Shown here one piece after another: positions 1-6,425 of a DNA stretch of 15,454 nt. The stretch is taken from the NCBI GenBank assembly GCA_964586425.1, contig CAZPHI010000049.1, positions 1 to 15,454 on the forward strand. The letters run 5' to 3'. The position numbers and the translations under genes are program-made. How positions within the stretch are numbered: the first letter of the stretch is position 1; every line of letters starts with the position of its first letter. Below the pieces are notes generated by a model that saw nothing but the letters and a program-made list of their open reading frames with translations, made no database searches and was not told where the DNA came from. This DNA comes from CAZPHI01 sp964586425. GTDB taxonomy: Bacteria > Bacillota > Clostridia > Lachnospirales > Lachnospiraceae.

Positions 1-262
1 TAGATGTTGGAGTTAATTACTCTCTAACAACTACACTTTTATGGTACTAAATAAGACATCAGTGATGCTTACACAAACAACGTCAGTTTCTTGTATAGTT
101 ATAATAGGTTGAATTGTCATAATAAGATTTGGAGTCATAAATATAGTGAATGTCAGAACCTTGTCTAATTGTTTAATAATTGCCATCCAGCATATAAACA
201 ACTCAGATAAAGACAGTGGCAATACACTCCAGTTGAGTAGTCATAGCTACAGTATCTGAATG
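1..262. other. Intergenic region with no supported gene
   Basis: No open reading frame here has both a convincing ribosome binding site and a recognisable product. A 63-codon minus-strand frame (222 to 31, TTG start) is hydrophobic but matches no family I know. Its only start signal is a GGAG four bases before the TTG. The stretch probably holds the 3' flank of a gene outside the window and the upstream region of the TspO gene. Confidence 0.5.
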
Positions 263-268
263 TATAAT
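263..268 (+). promoter_or_regulatory. Predicted -10 box for the TspO gene
   Basis: A perfect TATAAT lies 35 bases before the TTG start, so transcription would begin near 275 with a short leader. No good -35 hexamer is seen at 16-18 bp; the nearest TTGA-like sequence (233-238) is too far away. The call rests on the -10 box and its position alone. Confidence 0.45.
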
Positions 269-303
269 AAACACTATATTAGAAAGAAAGGAAGGCGTGA
301 TAA

Positions 304-780
304 TTGAGATCAAGATTTAACATTAAAGCTCTTATAGTATGTATCGCAATTCCACTTGCAGTTGGATTAGTCGCAAGCTTTCTTAGCCGTTCAGGCATAG
401 AAGCTAACGCTTCAGTTATAAAGCCTCCGCTTGCTCCGCCTGCATGGCTCTTTCCTATTGTATGGACAATATTATATATACTTATGGGTATATCTTCCTA
501 CCTTGTAGTCACTACCTCGCATAATCCTGAGCAGCTTGAAAAATACATATTCTTCTATGGCAGCCAACTGGCAATCAACTTTATATGGTCGTTGATTTTT
601 TTCAATATGCAGTGGTACTTCATAGCATTTATCCTGATAATTATTCTATGGTATCTAATAATATGTACAATTAAAGCGGCCGAAGCTATTAACCGCCTGG
701 CCGCATATCTGCTGATTCCATATCTATTATGGGTAACATTCGCTGCTTATCTTACACTTGGAATTTGGATTCTTAATTAA
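304..780 (+). CDS. TspO/MBR family membrane protein (tryptophan-rich sensory protein)
   Basis: This 158-residue protein has the length and five-helix hydrophobic pattern of the TspO/MBR (translocator protein) family, which binds porphyrins and related ligands in the cytoplasmic membrane. Family marks are the loop and second helix around residues 41-67 (PPLAPPAW, then FPIVWTILYILMGIS), the QLAINFIWS helix near 88-96 and the C-terminal IPYLLWVTFAAYLTLGIW helix (about 138-155). The start is a TTG: GGAAGG at 290-295 is eight bases upstream, and no in-frame ATG gives the full first helix. It appears to be a single-gene unit converging on the dipeptidase gene 39 bp away. Family assignment is firm. 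The ligand and physiological role in an anaerobe cannot be read from sequence; porphyrin or stress sensing is only a family-level guess. Confidence 0.92.
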   Translation: MRSRFNIKALIVCIAIPLAVGLVASFLSRSGIEANASVIKPPLAPPAWLFPIVWTILYILMGISSYLVVTTSHNPEQLEKYIFFYGSQLAINFIWSLIFFNMQWYFIAFILIIILWYLIICTIKAAEAINRLAAYLLIPYLLWVTFAAYLTLGIWILN

Positions 781-819
781 CTGAGATACATTGGAATTAT
801 TTGATGCGATATTCAATAA

Positions 820-1578
820 TTATAGTGGTGTGAAATCTGTATAACTATAGCTTGTGGTGTCTCTATATTCCCACCATTCGCCTGAATAGAAAGAGAAACC
901 ATGTCTAACCATTAGCTCTTCAAGGAAATCAGAATTTGCACCTGCCTGTGCATCTACATCATTATAGTTTCTGTCTGCCTTACTTGTAAAATCATCAAAT
1001 GCAGATGGCATCAGTACTTCATTACCATCCATATCCGTTATTGTCATGTCCAATGTTCCACCGAGATTATGTGCCTTGTATCCATTAGCAGGATTAGCAA
1101 CAAAATTAGGATCTGGATATATGCTCCAAAGAAATTCCTGTGCAAAAAAAGGTCTGTATGCATCCCAGATTTTTATTCTATATCCAAGACTTTCAAGCTC
1201 AGCTTCGGCATCGGCTAATTTTACAACAGTTCCATATCTCAAATAAGCATTATTAAAATCATATATTACCTGACCTGTAAAATTATCCGTTGTAGCGTAC
1301 TTCAAATCAATAATGATATTAGGAATATATTCGGCAACATTAACATAATCCGTTGCTTCATTACTTATAGCTGATTGCATATTTTCATCAGTCTGCGATA
1401 ATGTTGGCTGTACTTGTGTTTCGGGCTGTGTCTCTGATTCGGACTGTGTCTGCGTTTGTGTTACGGGCTGTGTCTGCGTCTGCGTTTCAAGCTTTGTATT
1501 CTTTCCACATGAAATCATCATACTTGAAACCGTGAATAATAAAGCTAAAGCTGGTATTCTATATCGTAATTTTGACAT
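820..1578 (-). CDS. VanX-like D-alanyl-D-alanine dipeptidase lipoprotein (peptidase M15D)
   Basis: The protein has 252 residues. The start at 1578 is chosen because AAGGAGG lies just upstream (1584-1590); a longer frame to 1650 has no such site. Residues 1-24 form a lipoprotein signal (hydrophobic core, then MISC, lipidated Cys24). Residues 31-62 are a Gln/Thr-rich low-complexity tether, and the M15D/VanX domain follows from about 78. VanX-type marks are IIIDLKYATTDNFTG (88-102), IWDAYRP with Arg142, HNLGGTLD with zinc ligands His170 and Asp177, and EWW with the presumed catalytic Glu234. The enzyme would hydrolyse D-Ala-D-Ala or related peptides outside the cell. Oddly, the third zinc ligand, His in VanX (EWWH), is Glu237 here (EWWEY). 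No vanH or vanA neighbour is present, so a resistance role is not indicated; wall-peptide turnover or recycling is likelier. Activity is uncertain because of the ligand change. Confidence 0.88.
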   Translation of the reverse strand: MSKLRYRIPALALLFTVSSMMISCGKNTKLETQTQTQPVTQTQTQSESETQPETQVQPTLSQTDENMQSAISNEATDYVNVAEYIPNIIIDLKYATTDNFTGQVIYDFNNAYLRYGTVVKLADAEAELESLGYRIKIWDAYRPFFAQEFLWSIYPDPNFVANPANGYKAHNLGGTLDMTITDMDGNEVLMPSAFDDFTSKADRNYNDVDAQAGANSDFLEELMVRHGFSFYSGEWWEYRDTTSYSYTDFTPL

Positions 1579-1642
1579 ATCTGCCTCCTTATGTATTATT
1601 TGAATATTGGTAAATTGCAAATTTTGTTTTGCAATATTATAT
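1579..1642 (-). promoter_or_regulatory. Leader and predicted promoter of the VanX-like gene
   Basis: On the minus strand a TATAAT (+ 1636-1641) sits 58 bases before the ATG at 1578. The region that would hold the -35 box falls inside the outer arm of the structured element at 1643-1780; TTGCGT there is only 14 bp from the -10, so no orthodox -35 is seen. The leader ends in AAGGAGG (1584-1590), the site that fixes the start codon. Confidence 0.4.
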
Positions 1643-1780
1643 ATGTGCAACCACGACGCAATTCTAAACGGACCGTTGCATAACGTCGGTTCTTTGTGAC
1701 CGTCTTATGGTCACTTATGAACCGTTACGTTTAAGCACGAGCGAAAGCGTGTCCGTGTGAATTGCGTCCTGGTTGTACAT
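1643..1780. repeat. 138-bp palindromic, multi-branched intergenic element (MITE/REP-like or structured RNA)
   Basis: Bases 1643-1664 pair with 1759-1780 over 22 positions with one C-C mismatch and one G-T. Inside, 1668-1673 (ACGGAC) pair exactly with 1751-1756 (GTCCGT). Two arms branch off. One pairs 1682-1692 with 1719-1731 (two-base bulge) and continues to GTGACC/GGTCAC (1696-1701/1709-1714). The other is a short hairpin at 1736-1751 closed by a GAAA tetraloop. The element is clearly richer in G+C than the AT-rich DNA on both sides and has no long reading frame. The terminal inverted repeat suits a miniature mobile or REP-type repeat; the nested junction and GNRA loop would also suit a structured RNA. 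Strand is unknown. Confidence 0.7.
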
Positions 1781-1913
1781 CACATAAAAATATGACAAAA
1801 CTACAGAGTTTTACAATTAACTATGTTTGAATATTAGTATATTATCATTATGTCAATATTATGGCAAGTAGTTAATAAACGATAAAATAAATCAACATTT
1901 TCAAGAAAATATA

Positions 1914-1942
1914 TTCGTTTTATCATTAAATTGTGGTATAAT
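1914..1942 (+). promoter_or_regulatory. Predicted extended -10 promoter of the SDR gene
   Basis: TATAAT at 1937-1942 is preceded by TG one base away (TGGTATAAT), an extended -10. The -35 position 17 bp upstream reads TTCGTT (1914-1919), a weak match. Transcription would begin near 1949, giving a leader of about 47 bases ending in the AAGGAGG at 1981-1987. Confidence 0.6.
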
Positions 1943-1950
1943 TATCAATA

Positions 1951-1973
1951 TTTGAGTTAATTATATACTCAAA
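1951..1973 (+). promoter_or_regulatory. 7-bp inverted repeat at the SDR transcription start (candidate operator)
   Basis: TTTGAGT (1951-1957) and ACTCAAA (1967-1973) are perfect inverted repeats around a 9-base AT spacer. They lie just downstream of the predicted start site, where a repressor would block the polymerase. As RNA it would be a weak hairpin eight bases before the ribosome binding site. No regulator gene is adjacent. Confidence 0.4.
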
Positions 1974-1995
1974 AGATAATAAGGAGGATATATAG

Positions 1996-2766
1996 ATGAA
2001 AAATTATTTTGATTTAACGGGTAGTGTTGCTGTTATTACTGGTGCTAGTACCGGACTTGGCGTTCAGATGGCTGAAGCATTAGCTAATCAGGGTGCTAAC
2101 ATTGTTGTACTCGCAAGAAGAAAAGAAAAGCTTGAGGCTGTTGCAGCTCATATTGCTGAGACTTATGGTGTTCAAACTCTTGCCGTAGCTTGTGATATTA
2201 CTAAAACAGAGCAGATTCAGGCTGCTGTCAAAGAAACTATTGATAGATTCGGCAAAGTTGATATATTAATCAATAATGCTGGTACAGGTGCAGTTGCTCC
2301 AGCAGAAGAAATCACAGATGAACAGTTTGATAACGAAGTTGCTATCGATTTAGCTGGTTCATTCAAAGTTGCTCGTGAATTCGGTAAAGAGATGATCAAA
2401 GCCAAATACGGCCGTATTATCAATATTGCTTCAATGTATGGTCTTGTTGGTAATATGACATGTGGTTCTTCTCCATATCATGCTGCAAAGGGTGGTGTTG
2501 TTAACTTAACACGTGCGCTTGCTGCAGAATGGGGCAAATACGGTATCACAGTTAACTCAATCTGCCCTGGCTACTTTGAAACAGACTTAACTCGTGAGAC
2601 ACTTCAGTCAGATTTCTTTATTGAGATGGCTAAACGTTCAATTCCATTAGGCAGATATGGTGTTACAGGAGAGCTTGATACAACAGCAATCTTCCTTGCA
2701 TCACCTATGTCAACTTATGTTAACGGAATGAATATAGCCGTTGATGGTGGTTATACTTGCGTATAG
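1996..2766 (+). CDS. Short-chain dehydrogenase/reductase (SDR family oxidoreductase)
   Basis: A complete classical SDR of 256 residues. It has the Rossmann nucleotide-binding motif TGASTGLG (15-22), NNAG (93-96), the catalytic Ser146 in IASMYG, YHAAK with Tyr161 and Lys165, PGYFETDLT (191-199) and the C-terminal VNGMNIAVDGGYT. Arg41-Arg42 after the second strand point to NADP(H) rather than NAD(H). Overall it resembles gluconate 5-dehydrogenases and 3-oxoacyl-ACP reductases; the substrate cannot be decided, though PGYFETDLT and the DGG ending favour the sugar-acid group. The usual SDR tetrad Asn region reads IDLAGS, with no Asn at the expected place. AAGGAGG eight bases upstream and heavy use of GGT/GTT/GCT codons, unlike the neighbouring minus-strand genes but like pckA, suggest high expression. 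It stands alone between its own promoter and a terminator. Confidence 0.9.
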   Translation: MKNYFDLTGSVAVITGASTGLGVQMAEALANQGANIVVLARRKEKLEAVAAHIAETYGVQTLAVACDITKTEQIQAAVKETIDRFGKVDILINNAGTGAVAPAEEITDEQFDNEVAIDLAGSFKVAREFGKEMIKAKYGRIINIASMYGLVGNMTCGSSPYHAAKGGVVNLTRALAAEWGKYGITVNSICPGYFETDLTRETLQSDFFIEMAKRSIPLGRYGVTGELDTTAIFLASPMSTYVNGMNIAVDGGYTCV

Positions 2767-2802
2767 TATTCGCCTCCTATTATTATATTTTATTATAAAA
2801 GA

Positions 2803-2834
2803 AAGCCGGGGAGACACCTATATCTCCTCGGCTT
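2803..2834. terminator. Bidirectional rho-independent terminator (SDR / ABC operon)
   Basis: AAGCCGGGGAGA (2803-2814) pairs with 2823-2834 over all 12 positions, including one G-T pair, around an 8-base loop. On the minus strand the stem is followed by TCTTTTATAATA, a good tail, and lies five bases after the ABC stop codon. On the plus strand the tail (CGTTATT) is weaker, but the hairpin is 36 bp after the SDR stop, so it probably serves both convergent units. Confidence 0.85.
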
Positions 2835-2839
2835 CGTTA

Positions 2840-4510
2840 TTAACTCATCTTCTTCACTTCTACGACACGGTCAAAGTCATCGAATGACGTCATCCTATGT
2901 GTAACCATAAGCACTACCTTATTCTCCATCAACTGTTTCATTGCAAGATTAATCTTCTTCTCACTGTGCACATCCAAAGCTGATGACGGTTCATCCATCA
3001 AAAGAATAAGAGTATTCTTTAAAAATGCTCTAGCAATTGCAATTCTTTGTCTCTGTCCTCCAGATAGATTGGTTCCTCCTGGTGCAAGTTCAGTATCATA
3101 TCCAAGTGGAAAATCCTTAATAAATTCGTCTGCATATGCGAATCTTGCTGCATCTAGAATAAGTTGCTTCTTCTCTTCATCAGATATCTTTAATTCAGTA
3201 TTAATACCTAATGCTATGTTATCGAATATTGTTCCTTCAAATAGGTAATTATTCTGTGGAATATATGTAATCATTTTTCTTAATTCTTCTAGCGTGTATT
3301 CACTTATATCCTTACCATATAGCTTAATCTCACCACTGCTCTTAGCATAAAAGCGAAGCAAAAGCTTGAGAAGGGTACTCTTACCACAGCCAGACTCACC
3401 CATAAGAATTACCTTTTCACCATTAGCAACTGACATATTGAAGTTCTCGATAACCTTAGTATCTTCATCATATGCAAAACACAGATTCTTAATTTCAACT
3501 GGTGTGAGATCATCATGTGATATTGGATGTTCCTCATGTGAAGCTTCCCTGCTCTCTTCGAGCCCATCCATCTCAAGGAAATCAAATACTCTGCCTGCCC
3601 TTACAATAGAATTAGTCATTGTAGTAAGTGCTGAGCCAAAGCTTTGAACCATTGCACTTACACCCATCTGCAATGATACAACAGCCATAATAGTACCATA
3701 ATCAATCTTTCCCTTTGATACTAAGTAAGCTCCGACAATAATTGTACCAAAGCTTCCTAGAATTCCCATTAGGAATGATACCATCTCAAGTACTGCAGCC
3801 TTTCTGACACGTCTGCGTTCTCCATCTGCAACATTGACATTCTCTTCATTATAATTGTCTATAACAATTGATGCTCCACTATACATCTTAAGTAAAGTAA
3901 ATCCTGAAAGAATATCACTTAGACGTTGTGCCAGATTGCTTATGTTCTTTTGTATATTCTTATCCATCTTTTTAATCTGTTTGTTAACATTAACAGATAT
4001 AACAACAGTAATTACGCTAAAGAATATAGATATCAATGTAAGAATTGGACTATATACAAGCATTGCAATAATAGACACAACACCATTAACAATACGTGCT
4101 ACAACCCAGTATACATGTGAAAAATACGAATCCTTTAGGCAGTTTGCATCCCAGTTAAGTGTCTTTAATGCATCTGCACTATGGTTTTTCTCATAATAGT
4201 CCATATCCATTCTAATTAATTTATCAAACATCGTTATCTTCGTATCGAATACAACTTTCCTTACTACTCTTATCTGAAAATACCTCAGATATGGAAATCC
4301 ACAATTAATAACAAGAAGAATAATACAGAGAATTACTGCTATTTTGAACAATTCTGGATTGGAATACTCAACAGAGTTGAATATCAGCTTATTCATATAA
4401 GGATTAATAAGTCTTGTTATTATCGAAACAAGTATAGTAACTATAAACCAGAACCAATATGCTCTCTTGTATTTACCAAGGTATGAAAAATATCTTTTAA
4501 TTTCTTTCAT
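2840..4510 (-). CDS. ABC transporter, fused membrane and ATPase domains (second subunit of exporter pair)
   Basis: A 556-residue half-transporter of the ABC exporter type. Residues 1-300 hold about six membrane helices; the nucleotide-binding domain spans about 336-552. Visible motifs are the A-loop Tyr347, Walker A GESGCGKST (371-379), Q-loop Gln419, signature LSGGQ (482-486), Walker B LILLMDE ending in catalytic Glu507, D-loop SALD and switch His538. All are intact, so this half should be able to hydrolyse ATP. Its ATG overlaps the TAA of the upstream ABC gene by one base (TAATG), and its ribosome binding site AGGAGG lies inside that gene's last codons, so translation is probably coupled and the proteins form a heterodimer in the cytoplasmic membrane. 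The C-terminus ends soon after the H-loop strand. Substrate unknown: a drug, lipid or peptide exporter are all possible. Confidence 0.92.
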   Translation of the reverse strand: MKEIKRYFSYLGKYKRAYWFWFIVTILVSIITRLINPYMNKLIFNSVEYSNPELFKIAVILCIILLVINCGFPYLRYFQIRVVRKVVFDTKITMFDKLIRMDMDYYEKNHSADALKTLNWDANCLKDSYFSHVYWVVARIVNGVVSIIAMLVYSPILTLISIFFSVITVVISVNVNKQIKKMDKNIQKNISNLAQRLSDILSGFTLLKMYSGASIVIDNYNEENVNVADGERRRVRKAAVLEMVSFLMGILGSFGTIIVGAYLVSKGKIDYGTIMAVVSLQMGVSAMVQSFGSALTTMTNSIVRAGRVFDFLEMDGLEESREASHEEHPISHDDLTPVEIKNLCFAYDEDTKVIENFNMSVANGEKVILMGESGCGKSTLLKLLLRFYAKSSGEIKLYGKDISEYTLEELRKMITYIPQNNYLFEGTIFDNIALGINTELKISDEEKKQLILDAARFAYADEFIKDFPLGYDTELAPGGTNLSGGQRQRIAIARAFLKNTLILLMDEPSSALDVHSEKKINLAMKQLMENKVVLMVTHRMTSFDDFDRVVEVKKMS

Positions 4511-6351
4511 TACTCTTCACCTCCTGATAATACATACTCATCATACATATGTCTATATGTACCATTGGCATTCATAAGCTCATCATGAGTTCCTATCTCT
4601 TTAATCCTGCCATCCTCCATAACAACTATCTTATCATAATCCGTAATTGTTGTTAGTCGGTGTGCTACAGTGATTACTGTCTTTCCTGTTGACACATCAG
4701 TTATCGTCTTACTAATTGAGCTTTCCGTCTCTTTGTCCAATGCCGATGTTGGTTCATCAAGCAAAAGAATTGCCGCATCTTTTAATATTGCTCTGGCAAT
4801 AGAGATTCTCTGACGCTGTCCACCAGATAGATTATTACCCTTCTCTTCCATTATTGTGTCATATCCATTCGGCAAATTCTCTATGAACTCATTACAACTA
4901 GCAAGTGTAGCTGCTTTAATTATCTCTTCACGCGTAGCCTTAGGATTACCTATCTTAATATTGTCAGCAACAGACATTGGAAATATGACTGTATCCTGCG
5001 ATATTAGCGCCATATCACGTCTTACGCTGCCTGGATTAATATCCTTGTATTTCTTTCCACAATAATACAAATCGCCTTCATCTGTCTCATATTGACGACT
5101 CAAAAGCTTAATAAGTGTACTCTTTCCACTTCCACTCTTTCCAACAAATGCAGTTTTGCTTCCTTTTTTAATATCAAGTGTAAACTGATCAACTGCCTTA
5201 TTCTTCATAGACTTCTTGCCCATATTTTGTTTAGAGTTATCAGTATTGTCCTTCTTTCCAGGAGTATATGCACTAATTATCTGATCTGCAGTCTGATTTT
5301 CCACAGTGTTATAGGCAAATGTAACATTGTCAAAACGAAACAGGTTCTCGCCCTCACTAACAGATTCAACACTTGGAGCCAAAGCTTCATCGATATTGTC
5401 AGTATCTTCAACTGGCAAATCACATACATAGAATACACGATTAACTGAAACAATTGCCATCTGCGAACGTACTACCAACTGATAAGCACTCTCTAATGGG
5501 TCGTTGATTTTTTTAACAGCACTAATGAATGCAACAAGCATACCAATTGTAAGATGTCCATTTAATGCAAGAAATCCACCGAGGCAAAGAGCTATTGCTG
5601 TTGGGCCTTCACTTATAAGCATTGACAAAGGACCAACATTATACTGTCTCAAATCATTACGATTAGATATATCCAACGTTACCTTCAGGTCGTCATAATA
5701 TTTTTTCTTCATCTTATCCTGAAGATTGTATGATTTGATAACATCCACGCCATCGAATGCTTCCTGGATGTTATTATTAGTAAGGCCAAGCTTCTTAACA
5801 TACTGAAATTGGTCGATTTTAATAGGTTTCAAGAACTTAACACTAAGTGGTACCATAACAGCAAGTGGAATCAGGCATGCAAGTGCCAGCCACGGATTAA
5901 GTATTAACATATATATGGCAAATGCTACTACCATAATCGGAACATAGAGACAATCCTTAAAATACGATTGCATGAATCCTGCAAGACCTTCAATATCGGA
6001 TGATAACCTCTCCATAATATCACCAAAGTTATTACGCTCCATAAAGTCTGGAGCCGCCTTCATTAGATGATTAAGAGAATCTTCTCTGAGCTTTTTAAGG
6101 ACTCCAGTTCCAAAATATCCCGTCATTGCTACAACAAGATAATTAGACAGCAAACCAATAGATACTGATATTACAATCTTAACTACTAATTCCGATAAAG
6201 ATGCTGCGAACTCTCCTGCAACTGCAATATCAATTACCTGCTTTAATACATCAATTACCCATACATTAGCAAGAGAACAACCAACACTAGCTAAAGCCGC
6301 AAAGATAATATGTATATAAAAAGGCTTTGAATACTTGATTAATCTTTTCAT
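4510..6351 (-). CDS. ABC transporter, fused membrane and ATPase domains (first subunit of exporter pair)
   Basis: The start is placed at 6351 (613 residues) because GGAGG is five bases upstream; an ATG at 6363 is itself part of that GGAGG and has no site of its own. Residues 1-300 form the six-helix exporter membrane domain. The ATPase domain begins near 337, with A-loop Tyr347, Walker A GKSGSGKST (404-412), Q-loop Gln452, LSGGQ (508-512), Walker B ILLLDE with Glu533, SALD and His564. The domain is canonical, unlike many heterodimeric exporters in which one half has lost its catalytic Glu. It carries about 30 extra hydrophilic residues rich in Lys/Asn/Asp/Gln between the A-loop and Walker A (about 348-388), where most relatives have a short turn. 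It forms an operon with the downstream half. Family certain, cargo unknown. Confidence 0.92.
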   Translation of the reverse strand: MKRLIKYSKPFYIHIIFAALASVGCSLANVWVIDVLKQVIDIAVAGEFAASLSELVVKIVISVSIGLLSNYLVVAMTGYFGTGVLKKLREDSLNHLMKAAPDFMERNNFGDIMERLSSDIEGLAGFMQSYFKDCLYVPIMVVAFAIYMLILNPWLALACLIPLAVMVPLSVKFLKPIKIDQFQYVKKLGLTNNNIQEAFDGVDVIKSYNLQDKMKKKYYDDLKVTLDISNRNDLRQYNVGPLSMLISEGPTAIALCLGGFLALNGHLTIGMLVAFISAVKKINDPLESAYQLVVRSQMAIVSVNRVFYVCDLPVEDTDNIDEALAPSVESVSEGENLFRFDNVTFAYNTVENQTADQIISAYTPGKKDNTDNSKQNMGKKSMKNKAVDQFTLDIKKGSKTAFVGKSGSGKSTLIKLLSRQYETDEGDLYYCGKKYKDINPGSVRRDMALISQDTVIFPMSVADNIKIGNPKATREEIIKAATLASCNEFIENLPNGYDTIMEEKGNNLSGGQRQRISIARAILKDAAILLLDEPTSALDKETESSISKTITDVSTGKTVITVAHRLTTITDYDKIVVMEDGRIKEIGTHDELMNANGTYRHMYDEYVLSGGEE

Positions 6352-6376
6352 GTCAACCTCCATTATTCAAATAAAA

Positions 6377-6413
6377 AATCTCCAGATATCTAATTAATAG
6401 ATACCTAGAGATT
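6377..6413 (-). terminator. Rho-independent terminator of nrdD
   Basis: AATCTCCAGATATCT (6377-6391) pairs with 6399-6413 over 15 positions with two mismatches around a 7-base loop. On the minus strand the stem is followed by TTTTTTATTT. It starts 12 bases after the nrdD stop codon. The predicted start site of the ABC operon lies inside its first arm. Confidence 0.75.
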
Positions 6414-6416
6414 ATA
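6411..6416 (-). promoter_or_regulatory. Predicted extended -10 promoter of the ABC operon
   Basis: On the minus strand TGATATAAT gives an extended -10 (TATAAT at + 6411-6416) between the nrdD stop codon and the terminator; the -35 region (about 6433-6439) is weak. Transcription would begin near 6404, inside the terminator's first arm. A new transcript would then hold only the innermost part of the stem and could pass the T-tract. This would be the only promoter close to the ABC genes. Confidence 0.5.
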
Positions 6417-6425
6417 TCACATATT

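Noticed and set aside
31..222. 63-codon minus-strand frame upstream of the TspO gene
   Set aside because: TTG start with only a closely spaced GGAG, no recognisable domain and an ordinary hydrophobic composition that AT-rich DNA gives by chance; not enough to call a gene.
795..821. AT-rich inverted repeat between the TspO and dipeptidase stop codons as a terminator
   Set aside because: Only seven A-T pairs, an interior mismatch and overlap with the dipeptidase stop codon; too weak to call.
820..1578. Vancomycin-resistance locus
   Set aside because: Only a VanX-like lipoprotein is present; no vanH, vanA-type ligase or VanRS genes flank it, so a resistance cassette is not supported.
1579..1650. 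24-codon N-terminal extension of the VanX-like protein
   Set aside because: AAGGAGG stands just before the ATG at 1578, and the signal peptide begins there; the longer start lacks a site and would overlap the predicted -10 box.
3366..5698. Several plus-strand frames of 64-118 codons within the ABC genes
   Set aside because: They are antisense shadows of well-supported ABC reading frames, without ribosome binding sites or domains.
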